The notes under the pieces are model-generated. The model did not search any database. It was not told the DNA's origin and saw nothing but the letters and a program-made list of their open reading frames with translations. DNA of 40,161 nucleotides, taken from Deltaproteobacteria bacterium (GTDB lineage: Bacteria > Desulfobacterota > Desulfobacteria > Desulfobacterales > UBA2156). Shown one piece after another: positions 33,436 through 40,161 of this stretch. Location: positions 1-40,161 of the forward strand of contig JAFDGC010000019.1 of NCBI GenBank assembly GCA_019309485.1. The letters run 5' to 3'. Made by a program: the position numbers and the translations under genes. The stretch's first letter is position 1; each line of letters opens with the position of its first letter.

Positions 33436-34311
33436 ATGCCCAACACGCTCGCCCATATCGGCGCCCAGGGATGGATGGGCCGCGCCGTATTCAAAAAGGC
33501 CGATTTGCCCTGGATTCTCCTGGGGTTGATCGTTCCGGACCTGCCCTGGATCCTGCAGCGCCTTGTCCGCAGCCTTTTCCCGGGGATCGACCCCTACGAT
33601 CTGCGCGCCTATGTCATCGTCCAGGCATCCTTTTTCGGATGTCTCCTGTTGTGCGGTGCTGTTTCCATCATCGCGCAGAACACCAAAAAGGTCTTTTTCG
33701 TCGTCTCCGTCAATGCCCTTTTTCATCTGCTCCTGGACGCAATCCAGACCAAATGGGCCGACGGCGTCCATCTGTTCGCCCCCTTCTCGTGGAAACCCTT
33801 CAGTTTCGGCGGGTTCTGGCCCGAGGACTGGCCGGCTCACGCGATGACGGCCGCCGGTGCGGCCTTCATGGCCTTTTCATGTCGATGTCTTCCGAAAACT
33901 AGCCCGGGTTTCCGATGGAAACCGGTTCAACGGCCCCTTGCCGCCCTCCTTTTCCTTGGGGCGTATTTTGCCGCGCCCGTGTTGCTGCAAGACGGGCCGC
34001 ACCATGCGGACAATCATTTCATCCGCACCCTGGCGGATAAAGCGGATCGCGTGGGAAAAAAGGTCGAATTCGATCGCAACAAATTGCAATCGACATCCGA
34101 AGGGATGTTCTTGAAGACCTTTTTCGGAGAAGAAATACGCTTGACAGGCAACCTCCCAGATGCTCCGGGTATCCTTTCCCTGAAGGGTCGATTTATCGAC
34201 GCCCAAACCCTTGAGGTCCAACAATTTCATGTCCACACACCCTTCAGGGATTGGTTTTCCTATGCGGGGGAAAAAAGGAGATGCGAGAATGCGATGCTAA
34301 TATTTGTTTGA
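33436..34311 (+). CDS. YdjM-like membrane-bound metal-dependent hydrolase family protein
   Basis: This 291-residue membrane protein has several hydrophobic segments (DLPWILLGLIVPDLPWIL, VIVQASFFGCLLLCGAVSII, LAALLFLGAYFAAPVLL). N-terminal PNTLAHIGAQG and the later NALFHLLLDAIQ, with conserved His and Asp residues, resemble the YdjM/LexA-binding inner-membrane hydrolase family, sometimes related to phospholipase C-type zinc sites. The last ~100 residues form a soluble domain. The substrate is unknown. It stands alone between der (divergent) and the lipoprotein gene; no clear promoter was assigned. Confidence 0.7.
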   Translation: MPNTLAHIGAQGWMGRAVFKKADLPWILLGLIVPDLPWILQRLVRSLFPGIDPYDLRAYVIVQASFFGCLLLCGAVSIIAQNTKKVFFVVSVNALFHLLLDAIQTKWADGVHLFAPFSWKPFSFGGFWPEDWPAHAMTAAGAAFMAFSCRCLPKTSPGFRWKPVQRPLAALLFLGAYFAAPVLLQDGPHHADNHFIRTLADKADRVGKKVEFDRNKLQSTSEGMFLKTFFGEEIRLTGNLPDAPGILSLKGRFIDAQTLEVQQFHVHTPFRDWFSYAGEKRRCENAMLIFV

Positions 34312-34446
34312 CAAATGCATCCCTGATATATAGCCTACAAAAGGTGCGTCTTCCGTTTTCAACAGAAAGGCTGGTGAAATACCCCTAACGCCCCTCCACT
34401 GAACCCCCAGAAGACCCTGAATGCCCTTTTTCGGAGGAAGGTTCCC

Positions 34447-34812
34447 ATGAAATGCAGCACCCGTAAAAACCATCGTTTTTTTTCTTGCGTTCCGATATTT
34501 CTCGGCCTTTTCACATGCATTTTGATCGTGGCCTTAATGACTTCCACTGGATGCTCCCAGACCCAAAGCGATAAGGCGGCGGAATCGGAAAAACCCGCCG
34601 GAACGGTCAGCCCCGGCGCGACGGGAACAGGGACGCTTGCGGATGAAAAGGACCAAAAGCTGCCCCTCAATCCCGAGGATTACAAGCCCATGCCCTTTCC
34701 AAGCGTGAAACCGAATCCGGATGCCCAAGAGGGAGAAAATCCCCAGGAACCTTCCATTCAGGGCACCGGTCAGGAGAAGACATCAAAGCAGGGTGAAAGC
34801 GGCAAACAATAA
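34447..34812 (+). CDS. Small proline-rich lipoprotein, function unknown
   Basis: The 121-residue protein has a basic N-terminus, a hydrophobic segment (FLGLFTCILIVALMTS) and TGC at 34-36, a weak lipobox with Cys36 as the likely lipidated residue. The mature part is a polar, unstructured linker with no domain. It contains YKPMPFP (79-85), which closely resembles YAPMPFP in the pro-region of the secreted protease encoded 80 bases downstream. A GGAGGAAGG site precedes the ATG. I do not recognise a family; a role with the protease is suggested by the shared motif and proximity. Confidence 0.75.
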   Translation: MKCSTRKNHRFFSCVPIFLGLFTCILIVALMTSTGCSQTQSDKAAESEKPAGTVSPGATGTGTLADEKDQKLPLNPEDYKPMPFPSVKPNPDAQEGENPQEPSIQGTGQEKTSKQGESGKQ

Positions 34813-34892
34813 ACGGCATGATGCCGATCAGCCCCGACATCCCCGTCGGTCATAGGGTACAAATCAACCGAACATGCATAAAGGAGATCGTC

Positions 34893-36386
34893 ATGGAAAA
34901 GAAAACATGCATTCGAGTGGCGATGACGTTTTTACTGTTGGGTTTCCTGATTTCAGGCGCGGCATCCGCCGCCGAACCGCTTCAAGTGGTTCGGGTGACC
35001 GCAACCATAGTCGATCAGACAGTGGTGGCCGGGATTCGATCCGGTGATGAAGGGGCGACCCGAAACGTCGGCGCCCTTCCGGAAGATTTATCCGGCTATG
35101 CGCCGATGCCCTTTCCGGAGTTACCCCTTTCCAGTTCCCAAACGGTGGATGAGGCGGTAATGAATTCGGTGGTGGTGTACGATCCGGCGTCTGGTGAGGA
35201 AAAGGTTCTCGATCCGGCCGCTCTTTCAGGCCAGTTCGGCTCGGTCTTTGAGACCATTGCAAGCCTGGGCCGGCAAGGCTCCGGATTATCTGAGATAGAC
35301 GCGGAACATCAATCCCAGGATTCCCTGGCGACCTTTACAAATATGACGGCGGTCGGAAATACGCATGCATATCCGTGGCGGGTGTTGACCAAGCTGTTTA
35401 TGACGTTTCCGGATGGGAGATACGTGTGTTCCGGGACCATGATTAAACCGGGCTACGCAATCACCGCGGGCCATTGCGTGAACCAGGGCGGCGGAAAACC
35501 ATGGGCCAGTACGATTCAGGTGGTGCCCGGATATCGTGACGGCTGGGCCCCCTACGGCGTCGCCAATTCGGTGTCGATGCTGGCGTTTGTGGGATGGGTC
35601 ACCCACGGGAACATCGACTGGGACATCGGGGTTATCAAGCTGGACCGGAATATCGGATCCGCTGTGGGATGGCACGGATTCGGCTATACAACCAATAGAA
35701 ACTGGTACCTGACCACACTTTTCAACAACGGCGGGTATCCCGCAGAGTCTGCCTACGGCTTCACAGGAAGGACCCTTTATTACCGTTATGGATATAATGA
35801 CGGGTGGGTCCCAGATGCACCGCATCATGTCTATTTTTTGAAACCGAGTTATGGCGGGCACAGCGGAAGCAGTGAGTATGTCTACTATTCCGGCCGCGGG
35901 AGGTATGTTTATTCGATTCTTTCGACGAGTGATCGGTCTTCCTTTACCACGTGTGCTACAATGGATGGTAATCAATTCAATGCCATCGCGAACTGGACTG
36001 CGACGTCGGCACCGGCAAGTGTGGATCTGACGCCGCTTTTCGTTTCCGTCAAAGCCCTCGGGGCGAATGACGGCCGCCAGATGGAGATGAATTACCTAGC
36101 CCACAACACTTCGTCCACCGCCTGGAGCGGTACGGTGAATGCCAATGTTTACCTGTCGGACAACGAGAACATTTCCACCTCGGACACCCTGGTCCAAAGA
36201 CATGCCTTTGAGGCGTCCTTTGCTCCCTGGTCCACCGTGGAAGTGACCGTACCCCTGGTGAGCATCCCCGCAAGCGCCGCCCCCGGGAGCTATTACCTGG
36301 GAGTGATTCTCGATCTGGAAGATGACAACCGGATGAACAATGATTCGGACGGCCAGGATGCTGGGAGAGTCGTAGTTGTAAATTAA
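34893..36386 (+). CDS. Secreted trypsin-like serine endopeptidase with C-terminal beta domain
   Basis: The 497-residue precursor has a signal peptide (about residues 1-27, cleavage near SAAEP), a pro-region (28-~150) and a chymotrypsin-fold domain. The catalytic triad is visible as H194 (ITAGHC), D244 (NIDWDIGVIKL) and S324 (GGHSGSS). The serine motif GHSGS instead of GDSGG places it near the V8/glutamyl-endopeptidase group. The C-terminal ~115 residues (VDLTPLFVSVKAL onward) resemble a CARDB-type adhesion domain. ATG 34893 follows AAGGAG. It has its own strong terminator and probably shares a transcript with the lipoprotein gene. Confidence 0.9.
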   Translation: MEKKTCIRVAMTFLLLGFLISGAASAAEPLQVVRVTATIVDQTVVAGIRSGDEGATRNVGALPEDLSGYAPMPFPELPLSSSQTVDEAVMNSVVVYDPASGEEKVLDPAALSGQFGSVFETIASLGRQGSGLSEIDAEHQSQDSLATFTNMTAVGNTHAYPWRVLTKLFMTFPDGRYVCSGTMIKPGYAITAGHCVNQGGGKPWASTIQVVPGYRDGWAPYGVANSVSMLAFVGWVTHGNIDWDIGVIKLDRNIGSAVGWHGFGYTTNRNWYLTTLFNNGGYPAESAYGFTGRTLYYRYGYNDGWVPDAPHHVYFLKPSYGGHSGSSEYVYYSGRGRYVYSILSTSDRSSFTTCATMDGNQFNAIANWTATSAPASVDLTPLFVSVKALGANDGRQMEMNYLAHNTSSTAWSGTVNANVYLSDNENISTSDTLVQRHAFEASFAPWSTVEVTVPLVSIPASAAPGSYYLGVILDLEDDNRMNNDSDGQDAGRVVVVN

Positions 36387-36403
36387 AAAGGATATTGTCT
36401 ATG

Positions 36404-36443
36404 AAAAGGAAAAGCCGGTCTTTAAAGACCGGCTTTCCTTTTT
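36404..36443 (+). terminator. Rho-independent terminator after the protease gene
   Basis: The arms AAAAGGAAAAGCCGGTCTTT and AAAGACCGGCTTTCCTTTT pair almost perfectly (one bulged A) with a very small loop, and a T run follows. It starts 18 bases after the protease stop. Confidence 0.92.
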
Positions 36444-36522
36444 AAAACAACTCCATGAAGACGATTCTTTTCATTCCTGACCCGGAAAGGGCGGGGTGAA
36501 AGGCGGATTTTCCATACCTGTT

Positions 36523-36966
36523 TTACTGGACGACGGCGGTTCGGGGCATCATCTTCCGCCAGCCTTGTTTGGTGAAGCGTTTTTCCCGCGCCACGCCCCA
36601 GTCCCGGATGGCCTGGACATAGGCCCGGACGTCGGTTTGGGCGAGTTTTTGGAATTGATTCCGGGTCTGGGCATCGTCGGGGGTGATCCCCACCCAGGTG
36701 GCAAACCCTTCGTCGAAGACCCATTCGGCGGTCACCGAGTCGGGAAGTGTTCCCATGATCAGTGCGTTTTCACGGACGCGTTCCATATCCAACTCCAGGA
36801 CCCAGCCGTTGTCCCAAACGCGGTTTTCGGCGGAGACCTCAATTCCATCGCTGCAGTCCGGGCAGAAAACTTTTGACACGGATGATTCATCCAAGACGTT
36901 TTTTCCGAAAAAGATCTCGGCCGTGCGCGTTTCGCAAACGCAACGTTTTCGATAACTCTGGCACAT
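36523..36966 (-). CDS. Cysteine-rich N-terminus hypothetical protein (147 aa)
   Basis: The start at ATG 36966 is preceded by AAGGAGGTG, one of the strongest ribosome sites in the window. The N-terminus has cysteines in CQSYRKRCVCETR and later CPDCSDG, a plausible zinc knuckle. The rest (SAENRVWDNGWVLELDMERV onward) is a mixed soluble domain ending in a basic tail, KQGWRKMMPRTAVVQ. There is no signal peptide. I do not recognise the family. It stands alone, with a foldback repeat upstream. Confidence 0.75.
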   Translation of the reverse strand: MCQSYRKRCVCETRTAEIFFGKNVLDESSVSKVFCPDCSDGIEVSAENRVWDNGWVLELDMERVRENALIMGTLPDSVTAEWVFDEGFATWVGITPDDAQTRNQFQKLAQTDVRAYVQAIRDWGVAREKRFTKQGWRKMMPRTAVVQ

Positions 36967-37053
36967 AAGGCACCTCCTTGCGCAATCAAGAGCGGTCTGT
37001 TCCCCCGACTCTATCTCCATCAAGATCCGTTGTCTTTGATGCAAGTCAAAAAA

Positions 37054-37237
37054 GATGGAATCGTAAAAAGGCTGATTTTGTTCGCGCCTCAACCCTTTTC
37101 GGGTGATCCAAAGGGTTTCGCTAAATCTCAAGAACTCGACACAAGTGTCTCAAACAGCTTGAGATTTTTAACGCTCAACCCTTTGTCTCTCTTTTTCCGA
37201 AAAGGCTTGAACGGCGCTCACAAAAGCCTTTTTACGA
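37054..37237 (-). repeat. Foldback (MITE-like) dispersed repeat, copy B
   Basis: This is an inverted copy of the element at 28511-28693. Its terminal repeats are TCGTAAAAAGGC (37061-37072) and GCCTTTTTACGA (37226-37237), with a conserved GATGGAA outside the left end. The internal arms show paired changes relative to copy A in places. It fills most of the 299-base gap between the zinc-knuckle gene and the TraB-like gene. A 70-codon frame across it is the same repeat-derived frame seen in copy A and is not listed as a gene. Confidence 0.85.
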
Positions 37238-37265
37238 CGTAAAAGGCCCTCTAAACCGTTCGTCT

Positions 37266-38316
37266 TCACGAAGCCGGTGTGACGGTGTACCCCGCTTTTT
37301 CGAGCAGGTTCATCAACCCCTTTTCTCCCGGCAGGTGCAACGCGCCCACGGCCACGAACACGTTTCCCTTTTCCAGGTGGGGGATGAGCCGTTGTGCCAT
37401 CCGGAGGTTCCCGTTCCATGAACCGTTTCACCAGATTCCGGTCCTGGCTCCGGACGAATCGTTCCGAAAGGGCGACCAGCCCGGTCAGATCGCCGGCAAG
37501 ATAGGTTTCGATCATGGTCCCATACATCCGGGGAAGGGCCTCCAGTTGATCCAGGGTTTGTCTGAGGATCTCGATCTGATCTTCCATGGAAAGGGATTCC
37601 AGGGCACCCACCTGCTCTTCCACCGTTTCCAGGCCGACAACCTTTTTACCGGATTTTACCGCCTGCCGGTACAGCACGATATCGAGAAAATTCCCGGTTT
37701 TGGGTTTGGGGATCATGAGGGTGGAAAGGACCGCCCAGGGCTTCATGCGTCTCAAGGCGATTTGGGGTACCCCGTAAGCCGCCATGGCCGCGGCCGCCCT
37801 TTCAAACAGGGACTTGCCGAGAACGTTTTCGAGGTCCGTTTGGTCCATGTACATCATGGAAGCGGCGGCCTTGAACACGGTGGCCTCATCCAAAACGAGT
37901 TCCAGCACCAGCGTGTCTGCCGTTTCAAAAGCGGTCTTGACTTTAGGGGGAAGCGCCAGTACCCGTGGGTCCTCCACGTGGATGGTTCCCAAAAGAAAAC
38001 TGGGAGAGGCGCCGGGTTTTTCGATTTTCCAGAAAACGCCTTTGGCGTGTGGAGAAACATCGGATTGGACGCGATGCTTCCGTGTTGTCGGAAGGGGTGC
38101 CGAAGCGGGTTTTCCGGAGGGGTCTTCGCCCAAAAGGTGAAAGGGGCGACCCGGCGGCGGGGTGTCGGAAAAATGAAGTGTGCCGGAGGCGTCTTTCCAC
38201 TGGTAAACGGCCCCCAGCGCCGGGAGACAGACTGCGAGTGCGAGGACGCATGCCCAAAGAATCCGGATCCGGTCCAAAAGCCGTTTGTCTTTTACAGGGC
38301 CGGCATACCGAAGCAC
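37266..38316 (-). pseudogene. TraB/GumN-family protein with N-terminal DUF4124-like segment, frameshifted near the C-terminus
   Basis: Reading from GTG 38316 (GAGGAGG five bases upstream) gives a signal peptide (ILWACVLALAVCLPALGA), a DUF4124-like segment (VYQWKDASGTLHFSDTPP) and a TraB/GumN domain (FLLGTIHVEDPRV onward, with LVLELVLDE). After RNLVKRFMER the frame departs from the family. Removing one G from the GGG run at 37410-37412 restores the usual ending, RNLRMAQRLIPHLEKGNVF, then VAVGALHLPGEKGLMNLLEK and a TGA at 37268-37266. So either a recent one-base insertion or a sequencing error is present. Without correction the frame runs on to a stop at 37168, inside the foldback repeat. Confidence 0.8.
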
Positions 38317-38377
38317 AAAAGCCTCCTCTTTGAAGCGCAACCGCCAGCGCATACCCCGCAGCGTGTGGGAGCGACAC

Positions 38378-38400
38378 AGAAATCCCGCCTTGCAGGGCGG
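38378..38400. repeat. Short dispersed palindromic repeat, copy 2
   Basis: AGAAATCCCGCCTTGCAGGG followed by CGG matches the copy at 598-620 almost exactly. It lies between the PilZ gene and the TraB-like gene. Confidence 0.5.
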
Positions 38401-38428
38401 CGGGGGATTTCAATCCCGATCGGAGCGG

Positions 38429-39022
38429 CTACGAGATCAATTCCTGACAGGGGGCGTCGAGCCGGAGGCAGGCCAGGGAAAGTTCCGGGGTTAAGATTTC
38501 AATGCGCACCACAGTGGCATCACCGAGGTCCAGAACGCGGCGGGCGCGGTTCTTGATTTGGGTAAAAAGGGCGGTGCCCACTTCGGGCGCCGTGTCTTTT
38601 TCGGTGATAAAAGCGATCCCGTGGGCGGAATAATCCACGAGCCACCCGGTGCCGGTTCTCTTTTCACCCATGGACCAGAAAACCAGGTCTTTCCCGGGGA
38701 TGCGGGGGGCTTTTCGGCGTTCCGGAAACGGATGGGGTTTTTCTGTTCCTTCACGAACAAAAAGGCTTTTTTCCCGGGGCAAGACCAGTTTTTCCCGACA
38801 TTCGGGGGGCTCTTGTGTCCAGCAAAGACTTTGAAAGTCTCCTTCCCCTGCCAAGGCAAAGACAATGCCCGCCGCCGAAGCCGGGCCGATGCGCTTTTCA
38901 TCTTCAAGGGTCTCCGGCGGGGTTTTGAACCATCGACGGTACAACTCCCGGGCGATCTGCCCGAAAGGCATCTCATGGACAGGCCAGCCCAGTCTTTTGA
39001 GCATTTTTTTCAGCGGCGGCAT
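38429..39022 (-). CDS. PilZ-domain protein
   Basis: The 197-residue cytoplasmic protein has an uncharacterised N-terminal half (about 1-95) and a C-terminal PilZ domain. The c-di-GMP-binding signatures are ERRKAPR (101-107) and VDYSAHGIAF (129-138), matching the RxxxR and D/NxSxxG rules, so it may respond to cyclic di-GMP. The C-terminal strands (VVRIEILTPELSLACLRL) complete the barrel. The ATG at 39022 follows AAGGAACAGGGG. Its target cannot be inferred. Confidence 0.85.
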   Translation of the reverse strand: MPPLKKMLKRLGWPVHEMPFGQIARELYRRWFKTPPETLEDEKRIGPASAAGIVFALAGEGDFQSLCWTQEPPECREKLVLPREKSLFVREGTEKPHPFPERRKAPRIPGKDLVFWSMGEKRTGTGWLVDYSAHGIAFITEKDTAPEVGTALFTQIKNRARRVLDLGDATVVRIEILTPELSLACLRLDAPCQELIS

Positions 39023-39235
39023 CCCCTGTTCCTTTTCAAAAAATGCATGAAATCAAATTGATTTGATGCGCGTTTCATATCAGCCCCGGCAAGGCGCGTC
39101 AACCCGGAAGGGGGCGCAGAAGGCAAGAGTACTGCCTGCCGACCTGAAGCGGGGCTTGCTCGAAGTGTTCCGGTCAATACTTGAAATCCGCCGATGTAAA
39201 AGATACAGTGGCTCTCCATTGAATGGAGGTGGGCA

Positions 39236-40161
39236 TTGATTAAAAAAGTGATTCTCGGCGTCTTCCTCGTGCTGCTGGTGGGCGTCGGGGCGTTCGTATA
39301 TTGGGGGCAGTATCGGCGCTCCACGGCGGCGCTCTTTTATTCGGGGACCATTGATGCTGTTCAATCGGACATCGCCTTTCTGGTGAGTGGCCGCGTGGCC
39401 GAGATCCGGGTCGACGAAGGCCAAAAAATCCGGGCGGGGCAGAAACTGGCGGTCCTGGAACCGGATGATTTTTTAGCCCGGAAAGCCCGGGCCCAGGCCG
39501 ATCTGAAAAAGGCCCGGGCGAATCTGGAGCGCCTCCAAGCCCTTCTCGCCGTGAACCGGAAGGTGTTGCCTGTGGAAGTGGAACGGGCCGAAGCGGCCGT
39601 GGCCGCCCTGAAGGCAAAGGTCCGGGAGCTTGAAACCGGATACCGGTTCCAGGAAAAGGAAAAGGCACGTTTTGCCCTCGAAACCGCCGCGGCCCGTCTT
39701 GATCTGGCCCGAAAGGAAAAGGCGCGTTACGACGCCTTGTACGCGAAAAAGGCGGTCTCCGAATCCGCCATAGACGCGGTGGGTCTACAATTCGAGACCG
39801 CTTTAAAGGCGTATCAGCAGGCCCGGGAATCCTTGAATCTGGCTGAAGAAGGGTTCCGCACCGAGGAGATCGACGCGGCAAAGGCCACGCTGACCGAAGG
39901 AAAGGCCGCCTTGAAATTGGCCAAATCGAAGCTGGCCACCATTGTCGCCCTGGAAAAAGAAGTCAAGGCCGCCCGGGCCCAGGTGGAAGCGGCCCGCACG
40001 GCGCTGGAGTTGGCCGAGATTCAGTTGGGCTACGCGACCCTGTCTGCTCCCTTCGACGGCATTGTTTTCAGCCGCAACATGGAGCCCGGGGAAGTGGTGA
40101 CTCCCGGCCAGGAAGTCCTTTCCGTGGCCGATCTTTCCCGGGTGGATCTGAAGGTCTTTGT
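39236..40161 (+). CDS. HlyD-family membrane-fusion (efflux periplasmic adaptor) protein, 3' end beyond window
   Basis: The frame starts at TTG 39236, five bases after GGAGGT, and runs to the window edge without a stop. An N-terminal membrane anchor (VILGVFLVLLVGVGAFVYWG) is followed by a lipoyl half-motif (SGRVAEIRVDEGQKIRAGQ), a long Ala/Glu/Lys-rich coiled-coil hairpin (about residues 80-255) and the second lipoyl half (YATLSAPFDGIVFSRNMEPG). This is the layout of YbhG/YhiI-type adaptors, which usually precede ABC transporter genes; these would lie outside the window. Confidence 0.92.
   Translation, partial: MIKKVILGVFLVLLVGVGAFVYWGQYRRSTAALFYSGTIDAVQSDIAFLVSGRVAEIRVDEGQKIRAGQKLAVLEPDDFLARKARAQADLKKARANLERLQALLAVNRKVLPVEVERAEAAVAALKAKVRELETGYRFQEKEKARFALETAAARLDLARKEKARYDALYAKKAVSESAIDAVGLQFETALKAYQQARESLNLAEEGFRTEEIDAAKATLTEGKAALKLAKSKLATIVALEKEVKAARAQVEAARTALELAEIQLGYATLSAPFDGIVFSRNMEPGEVVTPGQEVLSVADLSRVDLKVF

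Noticed and set aside
1-40161. CRISPR arrays, rRNA genes or a complete insertion sequence
   Set aside because: No regularly spaced direct repeats, rRNA-like conserved blocks or transposase gene were found in the window.

Overview
The window looks like a chromosomal segment of a strictly anaerobic Desulfobacterota bacterium (a sulfate reducer or syntroph; a Syntrophobacteria-like lineage is my guess from gene style only). The reasons are a GC-rich genome, a Ni-CO dehydrogenase, an Rnf complex headed by a multihaem cytochrome c, a proton-pumping pyrophosphatase, PerR/ferredoxin-disulfide reductase redox genes and a sigma-54 activator. No sulfate-reduction gene is inside the window, so that lifestyle is inferred.

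Layout. 1-980: a PerR-like regulator cut by the left edge and a 70-residue double zinc-ribbon protein, separated by repeat debris. 1110-7000: a complete, tightly overlapping nqrABCDEF operon whose NqrA keeps both [4Fe-4S] ligand sets. 7031-8064 (minus): ferredoxin-disulfide reductase, a glutaredoxin-like protein and a dead peroxiredoxin. 8432-11811: a lone CO dehydrogenase (cooS) convergent with a PAS/sigma-54 activator. 12224-21281: a housekeeping run of serA, a DUF1844 gene, ispE (apparent CTG start), tRNA-Gln, prs, rplY, pth, hppA, carD and rluD. 21309-28215 (minus): a pentahaem cytochrome c gene followed by rnfCDGEAB and a small unknown gene. 28815-34311: ksgA, an NRDE/TANGO2-like gene, rarA, der and a YdjM-like membrane protein. 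34447-36386: a small lipoprotein and a secreted trypsin-like protease. 36523-39022 (minus): a zinc-binding hypothetical, a frameshifted TraB/GumN-like gene and a PilZ protein. From 39236: a HlyD-type membrane-fusion protein cut by the right edge.

How it fits together. Three ion-motive systems (Nqr, Rnf, H+-pyrophosphatase) and a CO dehydrogenase that makes or uses reduced ferredoxin lie within 28 kb. The Rnf is the most unusual part. Its RnfB is fused to a complete GltD/NfnB-like FAD/NAD(P) oxidoreductase. Its RnfC has lost the glycine-rich motif for flavin and NADH. Its RnfD lacks the threonine motif for covalent FMN. A five-haem cytochrome leads the operon. Together these suggest a re-wired Rnf in which NAD(P)H enters through RnfB and the membrane branch meets a periplasmic cytochrome; this is inference from motifs.

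Repeats. A roughly 184-bp foldback element with 12-bp terminal inverted repeats occurs twice in opposite orientation (28511-28693 and 37054-37237), with an end fragment at 730-748 and a palindrome resembling its ends at 30469-30497. A second family of short GC-rich hairpins occurs at 684-723, 7735-7772 and 28252-28287. A third short repeat is at 598-620 and 38378-38400. No CRISPR array, rRNA or complete insertion sequence was seen.
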